A stretch of 64,000 nt of DNA, taken from NCBI GenBank assembly GCA_913057215.1, contig CAJXNQ010000002.1, forward strand, positions 24,619-88,618, in the 5' to 3' direction. A model generated the notes under the pieces. It worked only from the letters and a program-made list of their open reading frames with translations, was not told where the DNA came from and searched no databases. Shown one piece after another: positions 1 through 8,682 of the stretch (the stretch's first letter is position 1; every line of letters begins with the position of its first letter). The DNA is from an uncultured Gammaproteobacteria bacterium (GTDB lineage: Bacteria > Pseudomonadota > Gammaproteobacteria > Pseudomonadales > Litorivicinaceae). The position numbers and the translations under genes are program-made.

Positions 1-2
1 TG

Positions 3-191
3 CTTGAGGTGAACGTATTGAACCCAGGCGGGATCACCAATATCAATCGATTAAATCGACTGAAGCTCGAGCGCAAAGTGATTGATTATGTCGAACAAAT
101 GGTGGATGCCCGCCATGCGAAGCGCTCAGAGCTCGAGCTACGTCTCACTCAGATCTCTGAACTCAGGCGACAGCTCGATCAGTCGGTTTAG
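3..191 (+). CDS. C-terminal end of a glutathione-synthetase-like ATP-grasp protein (partial)
   Basis: Open from the left edge, so only about 62 C-terminal residues are visible. The segment VNVLNPGGI has the E-x-N pattern (GAG-GTG-AAC, read E-V-N) that supplies Mg ligands at the end of ATP-grasp domains of glutathione-synthetase type; a charged helical tail follows. A GTG at 9 could be read as a start, but the frame is open upstream and the motif would be cut, so it is treated as internal. It converges with the acuI-like gene and overlaps its end by 4 bp. The family call rests on one motif; the substrate cannot be told. Confidence 0.5.
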   Translation, partial: LEVNVLNPGGITNINRLNRLKLERKVIDYVEQMVDARHAKRSELELRLTQISELRRQLDQSV

Positions 192-1180
192 GCGTTCACA
201 TCAATGAGGATGCGTCCAGCCACTTGATTGTCGATCAGTTGATGGGCTGTCTGCTGGATCGCCTCAAGTCCAATCATGCGAGTGCTTGCGTCGAGCTGTT
301 CGGGTGTGACGTTTTCAGACAACAATTGCCAGGCTCGATCGCGTGTCGCGCGAGGTGCGTGGACTGAATCGACGCCCTGCAAGCGGATGTTTCGCAAAAT
401 AAAGGGAAAGACGGTGGTGTTGAGCTGGAAACCGCTGGCATTTCCAGTGGCGGCGATGACACCGTTGTATTGAATCTGTGCGATCAGTGTGGCGAGAGTT
501 TGGCCGCCGACTGTATCAATGGCACCGGCAAAACGTGTGGATTCAAGGGGTTTGGGGTCACGTGCAAAGTCATCACGCGCGAGTATTTCTGAGGCGCCGA
601 GGGCTTTCAGCCGATCATGCTCGGAATCTCTTCCGGTGATGGCATGCACTTCATAACCAAGTGTGGATAACACGGTGGTTGCGATTCCACCGACACCGCC
701 GCCGGCACCGGACACAGCAATGGGGCCGTCTGCCGGCTTTAATTCCGAATCAAGCAGTGCAAGCACACACAGCATGCCTGTTAAACCACCGGTCCCAAAC
801 TGCATGGCGCTTCGGCTCGTCAACGCCTTGGGTGTTTTGACCAGATAGGAACCCGGCACGCGGACCTGTTCTGCCATGCCACCGGTGTGGGTCTCGCCGA
901 CTCCGTGCCCAGTCAGAATCACATGTTCTCCGGGTGAGAAATCTGGGTCGTCAGATGACAAGACCACACCCGCGGCATCGATTCCAGGAATCATCGGAAA
1001 ATCGCGAATGATCTTGCCCTTGCCGGTGATTGCGAGCGCATCTTTGTAGTTGAGAGAGCTGAACTCGTTGGCGATAAGGACATTTCCGGTACTCAGCGCC
1101 TCCTGTTCGAGTGTTTCAATCTGAACGTCTGGAACCTTGGTGTCAGTCTGATGCAGTCGGAGTGCGCGAAATGAGCTCAT
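188..1180 (-). CDS. acuI: AcuI/YhdH-family NADPH-dependent acrylyl-CoA reductase (MDR)
   Basis: 330 residues, the usual length of the YhdH/AcuI branch of medium-chain dehydrogenases. Visible are the N-terminal NYKDALA segment (44-50), the GHGVGETHTGG loop (91-101) typical of this branch, and the Rossmann glycine motif SGAGGGVGGIA (157-167). Family members reduce acryloyl-CoA to propionyl-CoA with NADPH, as in 3-hydroxypropionate and DMSP breakdown. mmsA, which also makes propionyl-CoA, lies 2.7 kb away on the same strand, and the PHA genes between them could use the same acyl-CoA pool; that link is inference. No zinc-binding cysteines are seen, as expected for this branch. Confidence 0.85.
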   Translation of the reverse strand: MSSFRALRLHQTDTKVPDVQIETLEQEALSTGNVLIANEFSSLNYKDALAITGKGKIIRDFPMIPGIDAAGVVLSSDDPDFSPGEHVILTGHGVGETHTGGMAEQVRVPGSYLVKTPKALTSRSAMQFGTGGLTGMLCVLALLDSELKPADGPIAVSGAGGGVGGIATTVLSTLGYEVHAITGRDSEHDRLKALGASEILARDDFARDPKPLESTRFAGAIDTVGGQTLATLIAQIQYNGVIAATGNASGFQLNTTVFPFILRNIRLQGVDSVHAPRATRDRAWQLLSENVTPEQLDASTRMIGLEAIQQTAHQLIDNQVAGRILIDVNA

Positions 1181-1233
1181 GGGGATCGTCCTTTGTTATT
1201 GGACTCTCCATGGTATGGAGTTTTTGGCAAAAA

Positions 1234-1259
1234 AAAAGAGGAACCGAAGTTCCTCTTTT
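1234..1259 (-). terminator. Rho-independent terminator of the phasin gene
   Basis: Perfect 11-bp stem AAAAGAGGAAC / GTTCCTCTTTT with a 4-base CGAA loop. The A-tract on the + strand (1229-1237) gives a T-tract when read leftward, so it fits termination of the phasin mRNA ending at 1286; the T-run on the other side could make it bidirectional. Confidence 0.85.
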
Positions 1260-1285
1260 TCAGATGCGCGAGTTGTCAGGGCACA

Positions 1286-1660
1286 TTAGTGCTTTGTGAC
1301 AGACTCCATTGCACCTTTGACGATGTTTGATGCTTCGTCACGGCTTTTCACAAGTGTCTCTTGTGAAGATTTTGCCGCGTCGATCAAACGTGCTTGCAAG
1401 CCCTGGAGGTATGACTTCTGAGATTCAACAGCTGACGCCATGTCCTTCTCAGATGACAGTGCTTTCGCCTGCTCCATTGCGCCTTCAACCAGCTCTTTGA
1501 CCAGTGCAGTTTGCTGCTCAACCAACGATTCAACCGTTGACTTGTTGATCTCAAACAGATCAGTCATTGGCTTCATAGCAGTTTCGTAAGACTTGGTGTC
1601 AAACATCTGCTTCATGTTGCTCTGCATTTCTTCAATCATTTTTGCGTACATGGGATTCAC
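1286..1660 (-). CDS. phaP: Phasin family protein (PHA granule-associated)
   Basis: 124 residues, almost wholly helical and rich in Met, Gln, Glu and Lys, with no membrane segment: the profile of the Phasin_2 family, which coats polyhydroxyalkanoate granules and controls their size and number. The central amphipathic stretch (about 40-110) with repeated S/T-V-x-x-L patterns is typical. A strong AAAAGGAG site lies just upstream of the ATG. It sits directly downstream of phaR with its own promoter and operators between them. PhaR-type repressors normally shut phasin off until granules appear. Confidence 0.85.
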   Translation of the reverse strand: MNPMYAKMIEEMQSNMKQMFDTKSYETAMKPMTDLFEINKSTVESLVEQQTALVKELVEGAMEQAKALSSEKDMASAVESQKSYLQGLQARLIDAAKSSQETLVKSRDEASNIVKGAMESVTKH

Positions 1661-1674
1661 TCCTTTTCAACAAT

Positions 1675-1750
1675 TTGTGCGGTGCACAAGGTATGGAGTA
1701 AAGATAGCATGTTGCAGTGCAACGTCAACACTTTTTTGTGCATCGCACCA
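1675..1750. promoter_or_regulatory. Three TGC-N3-GCA palindromes: probable PhaR operators
   Basis: TGCggtGCA at 1678-1686 (within TTGTGCGGTGCACAA), TGCagtGCA at 1713-1721 (within GTTGCAGTGCAAC) and TGCatcGCA at 1739-1747, centred 35 and 26 bp apart. Known PhaR repressors bind TGC-rich palindromes upstream of phasin genes. Here one site is downstream of the start region, one between -35 and -10, and one upstream of -35. phaR itself starts at 2209, so the sites most likely serve phaP. Confidence 0.7.
1701..1728 (-). promoter_or_regulatory. Sigma70-type promoter of the phasin gene
   Basis: Read leftward: -35 TTGACG (1728-1723), 16-bp spacer, -10 TATCTT (1706-1701). The spacer contains the middle one of three TGC-N3-GCA palindromes, so a repressor bound there would block polymerase directly. 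Confidence 0.65.
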
Positions 1751-1759
1751 AAAAAAGAA

Positions 1760-2209
1760 TCAGTCTTTGGTCTTAGTCTGATTCCCCAGCATCGATTGGG
1801 ACATTGATTCCCACAGTTTCAAATTATCTTCCGTCATTTTTTGCATCATACCGATGGGCGTTGCGCCAATGACTGAGCGCATTTGATCCTGCATCACTTC
1901 TTGTTGATTTAAGAAAAATGAGATGGATTGTTCGAGGAAGTGGGCCATATTGGTCTGCATACCGGAGCCGTAGAAACGAATTAGGTGTTGCAACACTTCA
2001 TTGGTGAGGACGTGTTCACCGGCATCATTTTCCTGCTCCATGATGATCTGCAAGAGAATTGAGCGCGTGAGATCCTCCCCCGTTTTTGAGTCCACTACAC
2101 GGAAACGCTCATGCCCGAGAACCAGATCGCGCACGTTATCAATCGTCACATAGCAGCTTTGTGAGGTGTCATACAGCCGTCTGTTGGGGTATTTTTTCAG
2201 AGTACGCAT
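1760..2209 (-). CDS. phaR: Polyhydroxyalkanoate synthesis repressor PhaR
   Basis: 149 residues. The N-terminus (KKYPNRRLYDT, 5-15) is the hallmark of the PhaR DNA-binding domain, followed by a PHB-accumulation regulatory domain (about 65-105) with the FLEQSI segment. PhaR binds DNA and also PHA granules or 3HB oligomers, so it leaves the phasin promoter once polymer forms. It is divergent from phaC (81 bp gap) and upstream of phaP on the same strand. The three palindromes between phaR and phaP are the expected targets. Confidence 0.93.
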   Translation of the reverse strand: MRTLKKYPNRRLYDTSQSCYVTIDNVRDLVLGHERFRVVDSKTGEDLTRSILLQIIMEQENDAGEHVLTNEVLQHLIRFYGSGMQTNMAHFLEQSISFFLNQQEVMQDQMRSVIGATPIGMMQKMTEDNLKLWESMSQSMLGNQTKTKD

Positions 2210-2237
2210 GATGCTGCCTTGTTATGTTGAAACTATA

Positions 2238-2255
2238 TATCGGACTGTACCGATA
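2238..2255. promoter_or_regulatory. Inverted repeat in the phaR-phaC divergent promoter region
   Basis: TATCGG-actgta-CCGATA, a perfect 6-bp dyad with 6-bp spacer, midway between the divergent phaR and phaC starts. It lacks the TGC-N3-GCA form seen at phaP, so if it is an operator a different regulator is likely. No good -35/-10 pair for phaC could be fixed here. Confidence 0.35.
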
Positions 2256-2290
2256 AAATCGGCTCATCGCAAAAGGACACGAGGCCTAAG

Positions 2291-3889
2291 TTGCAAGGAT
2301 TACAAGGGTTTGACCCAGAGCACACCGAATGGATGCAGGTTTGGCTGAAACGCCTCGCCGATGAGCATGCGTTGTTGACCTTTATGGATCCGTCACCAGT
2401 TGCCGAGTTATCACAGGCGCTGACTGCACTGGCGAGCAACGATCCGGCACGGTTTCAGAGTCTGCAATCCGATGTCTTGCCCCAGATGTTGTCCGCCTTC
2501 ATTCGCACCGATGCGACCGATGAGGACTGGCTGTCGTTGATGGATCAATGCATCGCAGCGCTCCCTGAGGTTGAAGATTTTGATCGCAGTCGGGTGCTGT
2601 GGTTGATTCGCCAGCTCCAAGATTCTGGTCGTCTTGTCGAGCGTGTCCGGACCATGCTCGAGACCAAGTCCGTGAACCTTGAGCAGGGGATCCGACACTG
2701 GCAAGAAGACATTGTGGCCGGCGCAGTCCTTCCAGACACCTTAAGACCCGAGACCTTTCGCCTTGGCGAGACCTTGGCGACCACGCCAGGGGATGTGGTT
2801 TTTGAAAATCAGTTATTTCAGTTGATTCAGTACCGCCCGAGTACACCCGCCGTCGCTGAACACCCCATGCTGTTGGTCCCAGCCTTTGTGAATCGGTACT
2901 ACATCTTGGATCTGTCGCCCGAGATGTCGATGGTGCGTTGGTTGGTTAGCCAAGGCCACACGGTCTTCCTGATCAGTTGGGTCAATCCCGATGCAGGTCT
3001 TGCCAATTATGATGTCACCCATTATGTGCTCGATGGCGTATTGGCAGCACTGGATCAAATGGATCGGATGCTCAACGGTCAACCTGTTCAGTTGGTGGGG
3101 TATTGCGCCGGTGGTGTGCTTGCAAGCATTGCGGCGGCCTGGCTTGCTACGCGTGGTGAGCAGCGTATTGTCTCGCTCACATTGTTGACGACCTTATTAG
3201 ATTATTCAGATGCAGGGCCGCTGGGCGATCTTGTGACTGAGTCCTCCGTTGATGCCCTGACTCAACCGCTTGAGACACTGGGGTATCTGCCTGCTGAACT
3301 GCTCTTACGCACCTTCGCAAGCCTTCGGCCAACCGATCTCATGTTCGCGCGCGGGCTCCATTCGTATATTCTGGGTGAGCGTCACAAGCCGTTACCGTTA
3401 TTGCATTGGCTGGGTGATGGGACGCGCACGCCTGCTGCGCTGGTGTTGTGGATTTTAAAGTCTTTATATCTTGAGAATCGACTGATTGATGGCGAGCCGC
3501 TCATCATTGCCGGTCAATCAATTGACCTGTCTAAATTGGACATTCCTGTGTTCTTGTTCGCCTGTCAGAACGATGAGATTGCGCCATGGGCCAGTGCAAT
3601 GCGCATTGCGGATGTATTCAGCGGGCCTGTGACCTGCGTGCTTGGCCAAGGTGGGCATAATTCGGGAGTCGTTTGTCCTCCCGATTCGGCACGCTACGAT
3701 CATTTTCGAATGGATGGTAAACAGCCGACTGATCTGGACCGCGCGCTTCACGTCAAAGGCAGTTGGTGGAACAGTTGGTTGGCGTTTCTGACAGAGACTC
3801 AGGGCCAAGCGTCTGTACCTCCAGCGCCCGGTGGCGGTCTCCGTCCTGTATTGGAGCCCGCCCCCGGTCGCTACGTCCGGCAGCGTTGA
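2291..3889 (+). CDS. phaC: Class I poly(3-hydroxyalkanoate) synthase PhaC
   Basis: 532 residues, somewhat short for class I PhaC (usually 560-600), mainly at the N-terminus. It polymerises (R)-3-hydroxyacyl-CoA into PHA at the granule surface. The lipase-like box GYCAGG (270-275) holds catalytic Cys272; Asp427 (ACQNDEIAPW) and His455 (GQGGHNSG) complete the triad. The TTG start at 2291 is chosen because GAGG lies 6 bases upstream; the next ATG (codon 15) would cut into the conserved N-terminal region. It is divergent from phaR and its stop directly abuts the end of mmsA on the other strand. No phaA or phaB lies in the window. Confidence 0.93.
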   Translation: MQGLQGFDPEHTEWMQVWLKRLADEHALLTFMDPSPVAELSQALTALASNDPARFQSLQSDVLPQMLSAFIRTDATDEDWLSLMDQCIAALPEVEDFDRSRVLWLIRQLQDSGRLVERVRTMLETKSVNLEQGIRHWQEDIVAGAVLPDTLRPETFRLGETLATTPGDVVFENQLFQLIQYRPSTPAVAEHPMLLVPAFVNRYYILDLSPEMSMVRWLVSQGHTVFLISWVNPDAGLANYDVTHYVLDGVLAALDQMDRMLNGQPVQLVGYCAGGVLASIAAAWLATRGEQRIVSLTLLTTLLDYSDAGPLGDLVTESSVDALTQPLETLGYLPAELLLRTFASLRPTDLMFARGLHSYILGERHKPLPLLHWLGDGTRTPAALVLWILKSLYLENRLIDGEPLIIAGQSIDLSKLDIPVFLFACQNDEIAPWASAMRIADVFSGPVTCVLGQGGHNSGVVCPPDSARYDHFRMDGKQPTDLDRALHVKGSWWNSWLAFLTETQGQASVPPAPGGGLRPVLEPAPGRYVRQR

Positions 3890-5392
<1,503 letters not shown>

Positions 5393-5430
5393 GGTCGCTC
5401 CTTAAAAATAATTTTCACAGAGTAAATCGG

Positions 5431-5490
5431 ATCAATATTGATGGATCAATAGCAAATAATTCGACTATGATGTATCAATATTGATTGATC
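5431..5490. promoter_or_regulatory. Twin ATCAATATTGAT palindromes between mmsA and the LysR gene
   Basis: The perfect 12-bp palindrome ATCAATATTGAT occurs at 5431-5442 and again at 5474-5485, centres 43 bp apart (about four helix turns). Each has an extra half-site to its right (ATCAAT at 5445-5450; TGATC at 5486-5490). The whole divergent gap is only 110 bp, so the sites can serve both genes. T-N11-A-like dyads of this kind are typical LysR targets. Confidence 0.65.
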
Positions 5491-5502
5491 TAGAGCGGTT
5501 TC

Positions 5503-6393
5503 ATGGCATTGCACTGGGATGATGCGCGTTACTTTTTAGCACTGGCACGGACTGGACAAATTGGGAAGGCCGCTGAGCTGCTTGGTGTGTCAAACATCAC
5601 ATTGTCGCGGCGTCTCAAGCAGATCCAGACCGAAAGCGTGGCGCCTTTATGGACTCGCAGCCGAAACGGACTCGAATTGTCCGATGAAGGGAGGCGCCTG
5701 GTGGCGTACTTTGAGCGCGTTGAAGCCGAGCTCGATGCTGCGCAAGACTTCATGGCCGGGCAGGTGAGTGGGGAGATTGCCGGCACAGTGCGTGTCGCAG
5801 CCCCCGAGGGTTTTGTCAATCAGATTGTCAGCCCGCACTTAGATGCCTTTGTCGCCGCGTATCCCAAATTGCGTTTGGAAATTGTCCCGCAAACGCCCGG
5901 ATTTTCCATGTCCCGACGGCAAGCCGATCTGGCCGTTATGGTTGGCGAGCCCACTGAACCTGAATTGGCTCATGAACACCTGAGCGACTATGGACTTGGG
6001 GTTTATGCGACAGCTTCATATTTGGACGCCCACGGAACACCGTCCACAGTTGAGGATCTCACCGACCATCGTTTAATTGGTTACGTCGAGGATTTGTTAT
6101 TCAGTCCACGCCTGAATCTGCAACGGTCGATTTGGAATCAGTGGACATCGACCCTGTCGGTGTATTCGCCCGTGGCTCAGGTCGAGGCAGTCAGCAGTGG
6201 TGCAGGCATTGGTGTGTTACACACCTTTTTGATCCGAGATCGTGCCTTGGTTCGAATCCTGCCTGATCTGAAACTGACACGTGCATTTTATTTGGTATCA
6301 CATCAAAATACGACGCACGTGCCGAGGATTCAAGCGGCTCTGGGGTTCTTACGGAGCCTCGCTCAGTATATTCCCGATGACGTGAGCCCCTAA
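5503..6393 (+). CDS. LysR-family transcriptional regulator, probable regulator of mmsA
   Basis: 296 residues. The N-terminal winged HTH (about 4-63: YFLALARTGQIGKAAELLGV, then TLSRRLKQIQ) is followed by a LysR substrate-binding domain (about 90-290) with the GTVRVAAPEGF opening. The domain order and length are standard. It is transcribed divergently from mmsA across 110 bp carrying two identical palindromes, the normal arrangement of a LysR regulator and its target. The effector is unknown; a degradation intermediate of valine or beta-alanine would be a reasonable guess. Confidence 0.88.
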   Translation: MALHWDDARYFLALARTGQIGKAAELLGVSNITLSRRLKQIQTESVAPLWTRSRNGLELSDEGRRLVAYFERVEAELDAAQDFMAGQVSGEIAGTVRVAAPEGFVNQIVSPHLDAFVAAYPKLRLEIVPQTPGFSMSRRQADLAVMVGEPTEPELAHEHLSDYGLGVYATASYLDAHGTPSTVEDLTDHRLIGYVEDLLFSPRLNLQRSIWNQWTSTLSVYSPVAQVEAVSSGAGIGVLHTFLIRDRALVRILPDLKLTRAFYLVSHQNTTHVPRIQAALGFLRSLAQYIPDDVSP

Positions 6394-6458
6394 AACTTCG
6401 CTGCTTTCATGTGGAGTCCGACCGCGGTTGGAGACTCGACAACAATGGAAGGCACATT

Positions 6459-6490
6459 GGGGCTCAGGTCAATAGGAATAGCCCCTTTTT
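6459..6490 (+). terminator. Rho-independent terminator after the LysR gene
   Basis: GGGGCT (6459-6464) pairs with AGCCCC (6480-6485) around a 15-base loop and is followed by TTTTT (6486-6490). It lies 66 bp after the LysR stop. The loop and the leader before it contain several GGA triplets. Confidence 0.6.
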
Positions 6491-6683
6491 CGGCAGGGGC
6501 TTAACTGCCCGAACTTTTGTGCCTCAGCGGCTTATGGTTATAAACGCGCATGCTGCGCGTGTCTTGTTTCCCAATATCGTCAAGGCTGAGACCCAAAAGT
6601 TTAAATAATCTCGCATATCGGTACTTTAAGTACCAATAAAGATTTTTTTATAAACCTGGCCAGTTTATTTGTCTGTGTTTTTA

Positions 6684-6773
6684 CGGCGATTTTCGCCGCG
6701 AAAAAAGCTATTGATAAACCAGTATGTCTTGTGTTAGTTTATATAAAATGAAATTCACGGCGATATTCGCCGT
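6684..6773. promoter_or_regulatory. Paired CGGCGA-N3-TCGCCG operators of the abiE operon
   Basis: CGGCGA-ttt-TCGCCG at 6684-6698 and ACGGCGATATTCGCCGT at 6757-6773, centres 74 bp apart, close to seven helix turns. They stand 75 to 164 bp before the abiEi start. In characterised AbiE systems the AbiEi antitoxin binds two inverted repeats in its own promoter and represses cooperatively; the layout here matches. A further palindrome, GGTACTT-t-AAGTACC, lies at 6620-6634. Confidence 0.65.
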
Positions 6774-6847
6774 AAAGTGGCTTTTTAGTAAACCCGTGGC
6801 GCGAGCGCGGTGCCTAAAAGTCAATAATTGAAAGAAAGGCAGCGCAC

Positions 6848-7684
6848 TTGGGTAATAACCTGATATCGAAAGATGACGGCGTGAAAGGGGCGTATAAGGA
6901 GCCCCTGAAAGCGCTTCTACCCTATGGCATGCTGGCGACCAAAAAGTGGCTGGCAGATCAGGGCCTGAGTGCTCATGCTATAGATAATGCTGTGAAAACA
7001 AAAACCTTATTGCTACTAGCGACAGGGGTATATAGCCAGTATTCCCGCTCTGTAGGCTGGGAGGGTGTCGTGGCGTCGATGCAGCGTATGGAGCATGCCG
7101 AGGGCAGGGCAACCGTGGTTGGGGGTTTATCTGCCCTTTCCTTATCTGGCTTGTCGCAGTATCTGTCGTTCGGCAAAATGCTTCGTATTCATCTATACGC
7201 GGCGGGCAAGTTACCAACGTGGTTAGCACGTTTGTCGCTACCTGTGGAATTTGAAGGTCATAGCGCAAGCAAGCTGTGGCCTGACTCTGTTCTGGACAAT
7301 CAGTCTTTTATCAAAGAGCACGAGTGGGAGGCTGAATTACCGCCGGTGTATTTTTCATGCCCAGAGAAAGCAATATTAGAATTGTTGGTGGATTTGCCAG
7401 ACGGTGTGACCTTTGAGCATGCCGATGAGTTAATGCAGGGTTTAGTGAACTTATCGCCCAGAAAGCTCGATGCTCTTTTGTTGGCTTGTAAGAATGTAAA
7501 AGCGAAGCGGTTATTCTTTTGGCTGGCAAAACGCCAAAACTATCCTTGGTTTAGCAAGCTGAACGTCGAAGATTACCATTTGGGATCAGGCAAGCGTGTC
7601 GTGGCTAAAGGCGGCAAGCTCGATACGGATTATCTAATCACAGTGCCATCACATATGGCAGAAGGTGGATTCAAGGATGGATAG
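6848..7684 (+). CDS. abiEi: AbiEi-type antitoxin of a type IV toxin-antitoxin system
   Basis: 278 residues, the usual size for AbiEi antitoxins. The first ~90 residues (ALLPYGMLATKKWLADQGLS, then GVYSQYSR) look like the N-terminal winged-helix DNA-binding domain, followed by the AbiEi C-terminal domain with the CPEKAILELL segment (about 176-186). TTG at 6848 is chosen for an AAAGG site 8 bases upstream. It overlaps the toxin gene, so the two are coupled. Two inverted-repeat operators upstream suggest autoregulation. Its A+T content is higher than that of the flanking genes, consistent with horizontal arrival. Confidence 0.8.
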   Translation: MGNNLISKDDGVKGAYKEPLKALLPYGMLATKKWLADQGLSAHAIDNAVKTKTLLLLATGVYSQYSRSVGWEGVVASMQRMEHAEGRATVVGGLSALSLSGLSQYLSFGKMLRIHLYAAGKLPTWLARLSLPVEFEGHSASKLWPDSVLDNQSFIKEHEWEAELPPVYFSCPEKAILELLVDLPDGVTFEHADELMQGLVNLSPRKLDALLLACKNVKAKRLFFWLAKRQNYPWFSKLNVEDYHLGSGKRVVAKGGKLDTDYLITVPSHMAEGGFKDG

Positions 7685-8591
7685 GAACAGTATTTACTAC
7701 AAACAAGTGCAACTATTGATGCAGGTTTTGCCTTTTGTAGCGAAACAAGAATGCTTTGCACTTAAAGGCGGAACAGCAATAAACCTCTTTGTAAGAGAGT
7801 TCCCGCGATTGTCTGTTGATATTGATCTTGTCTATCTGCCCATGAAAGGCCGTGACGAAGCCTTGAAGGAAATTTGTGAAGCTCTGGACGCGATTAGCGC
7901 GGACTTAAGCGATGCCTTTGGAGACGTTGAGCTCACTAAAGCCTACAAGTCCAAAAAGGACTCGCTACGGTTGATCGTTGCGCGTAACGGCGTACAGATC
8001 AAAGTCGAGCTCTCACCTGTTTTACGCGGCACGGTTTACCAGCCGCAGCGAATGGAAGTCTGTGCCGCTGTGGAAGATCAATTTGGTTACGCCGAGGTGC
8101 CAGTCGTGGCATTGGCAGACCTCTATGCGGGTAAAATCTGCGCAGCCTTAGACAGGCAGCACCCAAGAGATTTATTTGATGTTAAGTGGCTTTTGGATAA
8201 TGAAGGTTTAACGGAAGAAATACGCAAAGCGTTGCTGGTGTATCTGGCAAGCCATAACCGGCCAATGGCCGAATTGCTCCGACCGCAATTTAAAGATATC
8301 TCGGCGATCTACGCTGGCGAGTTTGCAAATATGGCCGAAATTGACGTGCCTTTGGAGGAGCTGGAGGCGGTGAGAGAACGCTTGGTAGAGCTGATCCACT
8401 TAGGACTGACTGATAGCGAGAGACGGTTTTTAGTGTCTTTTAAAAGCCGTAAACCAGATTGGTCGTTACTTGGACTCAATGGAGTGAGTGAGCTTCCTGC
8501 GACAAAATGGAAGCAGATGAATCTAGCCAAAATGCCAGATGAGAAACATAAGAAAGCACTTGAAAAACTGGAACGTGTTCTAGAGCAGTAA
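7677..8591 (+). CDS. abiEii: AbiEii/AbiGii-family nucleotidyltransferase toxin
   Basis: 304 residues from ATG 7677 (an in-frame GTG at 7665 would add four). The nucleotidyltransferase signature is intact: LKGGTAINLF (GGT at 31-33) and LSVDIDLVY with acidic residues Asp48 and Asp50, then IKVELSP near 107 as the likely third acidic strand. Family toxins (AbiEii, MenT) block growth by transferring nucleotides, in MenT to tRNA acceptor stems, and act in phage abortive infection and plasmid or island stability. The gene overlaps the antitoxin by 8 bp and is followed by a terminator, so the pair is a complete two-gene operon. Confidence 0.88.
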   Translation: MDRNSIYYKQVQLLMQVLPFVAKQECFALKGGTAINLFVREFPRLSVDIDLVYLPMKGRDEALKEICEALDAISADLSDAFGDVELTKAYKSKKDSLRLIVARNGVQIKVELSPVLRGTVYQPQRMEVCAAVEDQFGYAEVPVVALADLYAGKICAALDRQHPRDLFDVKWLLDNEGLTEEIRKALLVYLASHNRPMAELLRPQFKDISAIYAGEFANMAEIDVPLEELEAVRERLVELIHLGLTDSERRFLVSFKSRKPDWSLLGLNGVSELPATKWKQMNLAKMPDEKHKKALEKLERVLEQ

Positions 8592-8604
8592 TTTATCGCG
8601 CGGT

Positions 8605-8630
8605 CGTTATTGAAAAAATAACGCGTTTTT
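8605..8630 (+). terminator. Rho-independent terminator of the abiE operon
   Basis: CGTTATT-gaaaa-AATAACG (8605-8623), then a short CG and TTTTT (8626-8630). It follows the abiEii stop by 13 bp and closes the A+T-rich insert before prfC. Confidence 0.7.
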
Positions 8631-8682
8631 GGTCCTCAAATGGGGATATTTACGAATGGGTACGCAGTAGGAATGAATCGGT

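Larger units (their letters stand above)
6394..6847. other. 454-bp intergenic stretch: terminator, hairpins and abiE operators
   Basis: No convincing gene. A 65-codon frame at 6411-6608 has no ribosome site and no recognisable protein. The left part (to about 6600) keeps the base composition of the chromosome and holds a terminator at 6459-6490 and a second GGCAG/CTGCC hairpin just after it. There is a perfect ACGCGCA-tgc-TGCGCGT hairpin (6544-6560). From 6600 rightward the DNA becomes A+T-rich and carries GGTACTT-t-AAGTACC (6620-6634) and the two CGGCGA palindromes described separately, marking the left end of the toxin-antitoxin insert. Confidence 0.6.

Noticed and set aside
6411..6608. 65-codon frame between the LysR gene and abiE
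   Set aside because: No ribosome site, crosses a terminator and several hairpins, and the product resembles nothing known.
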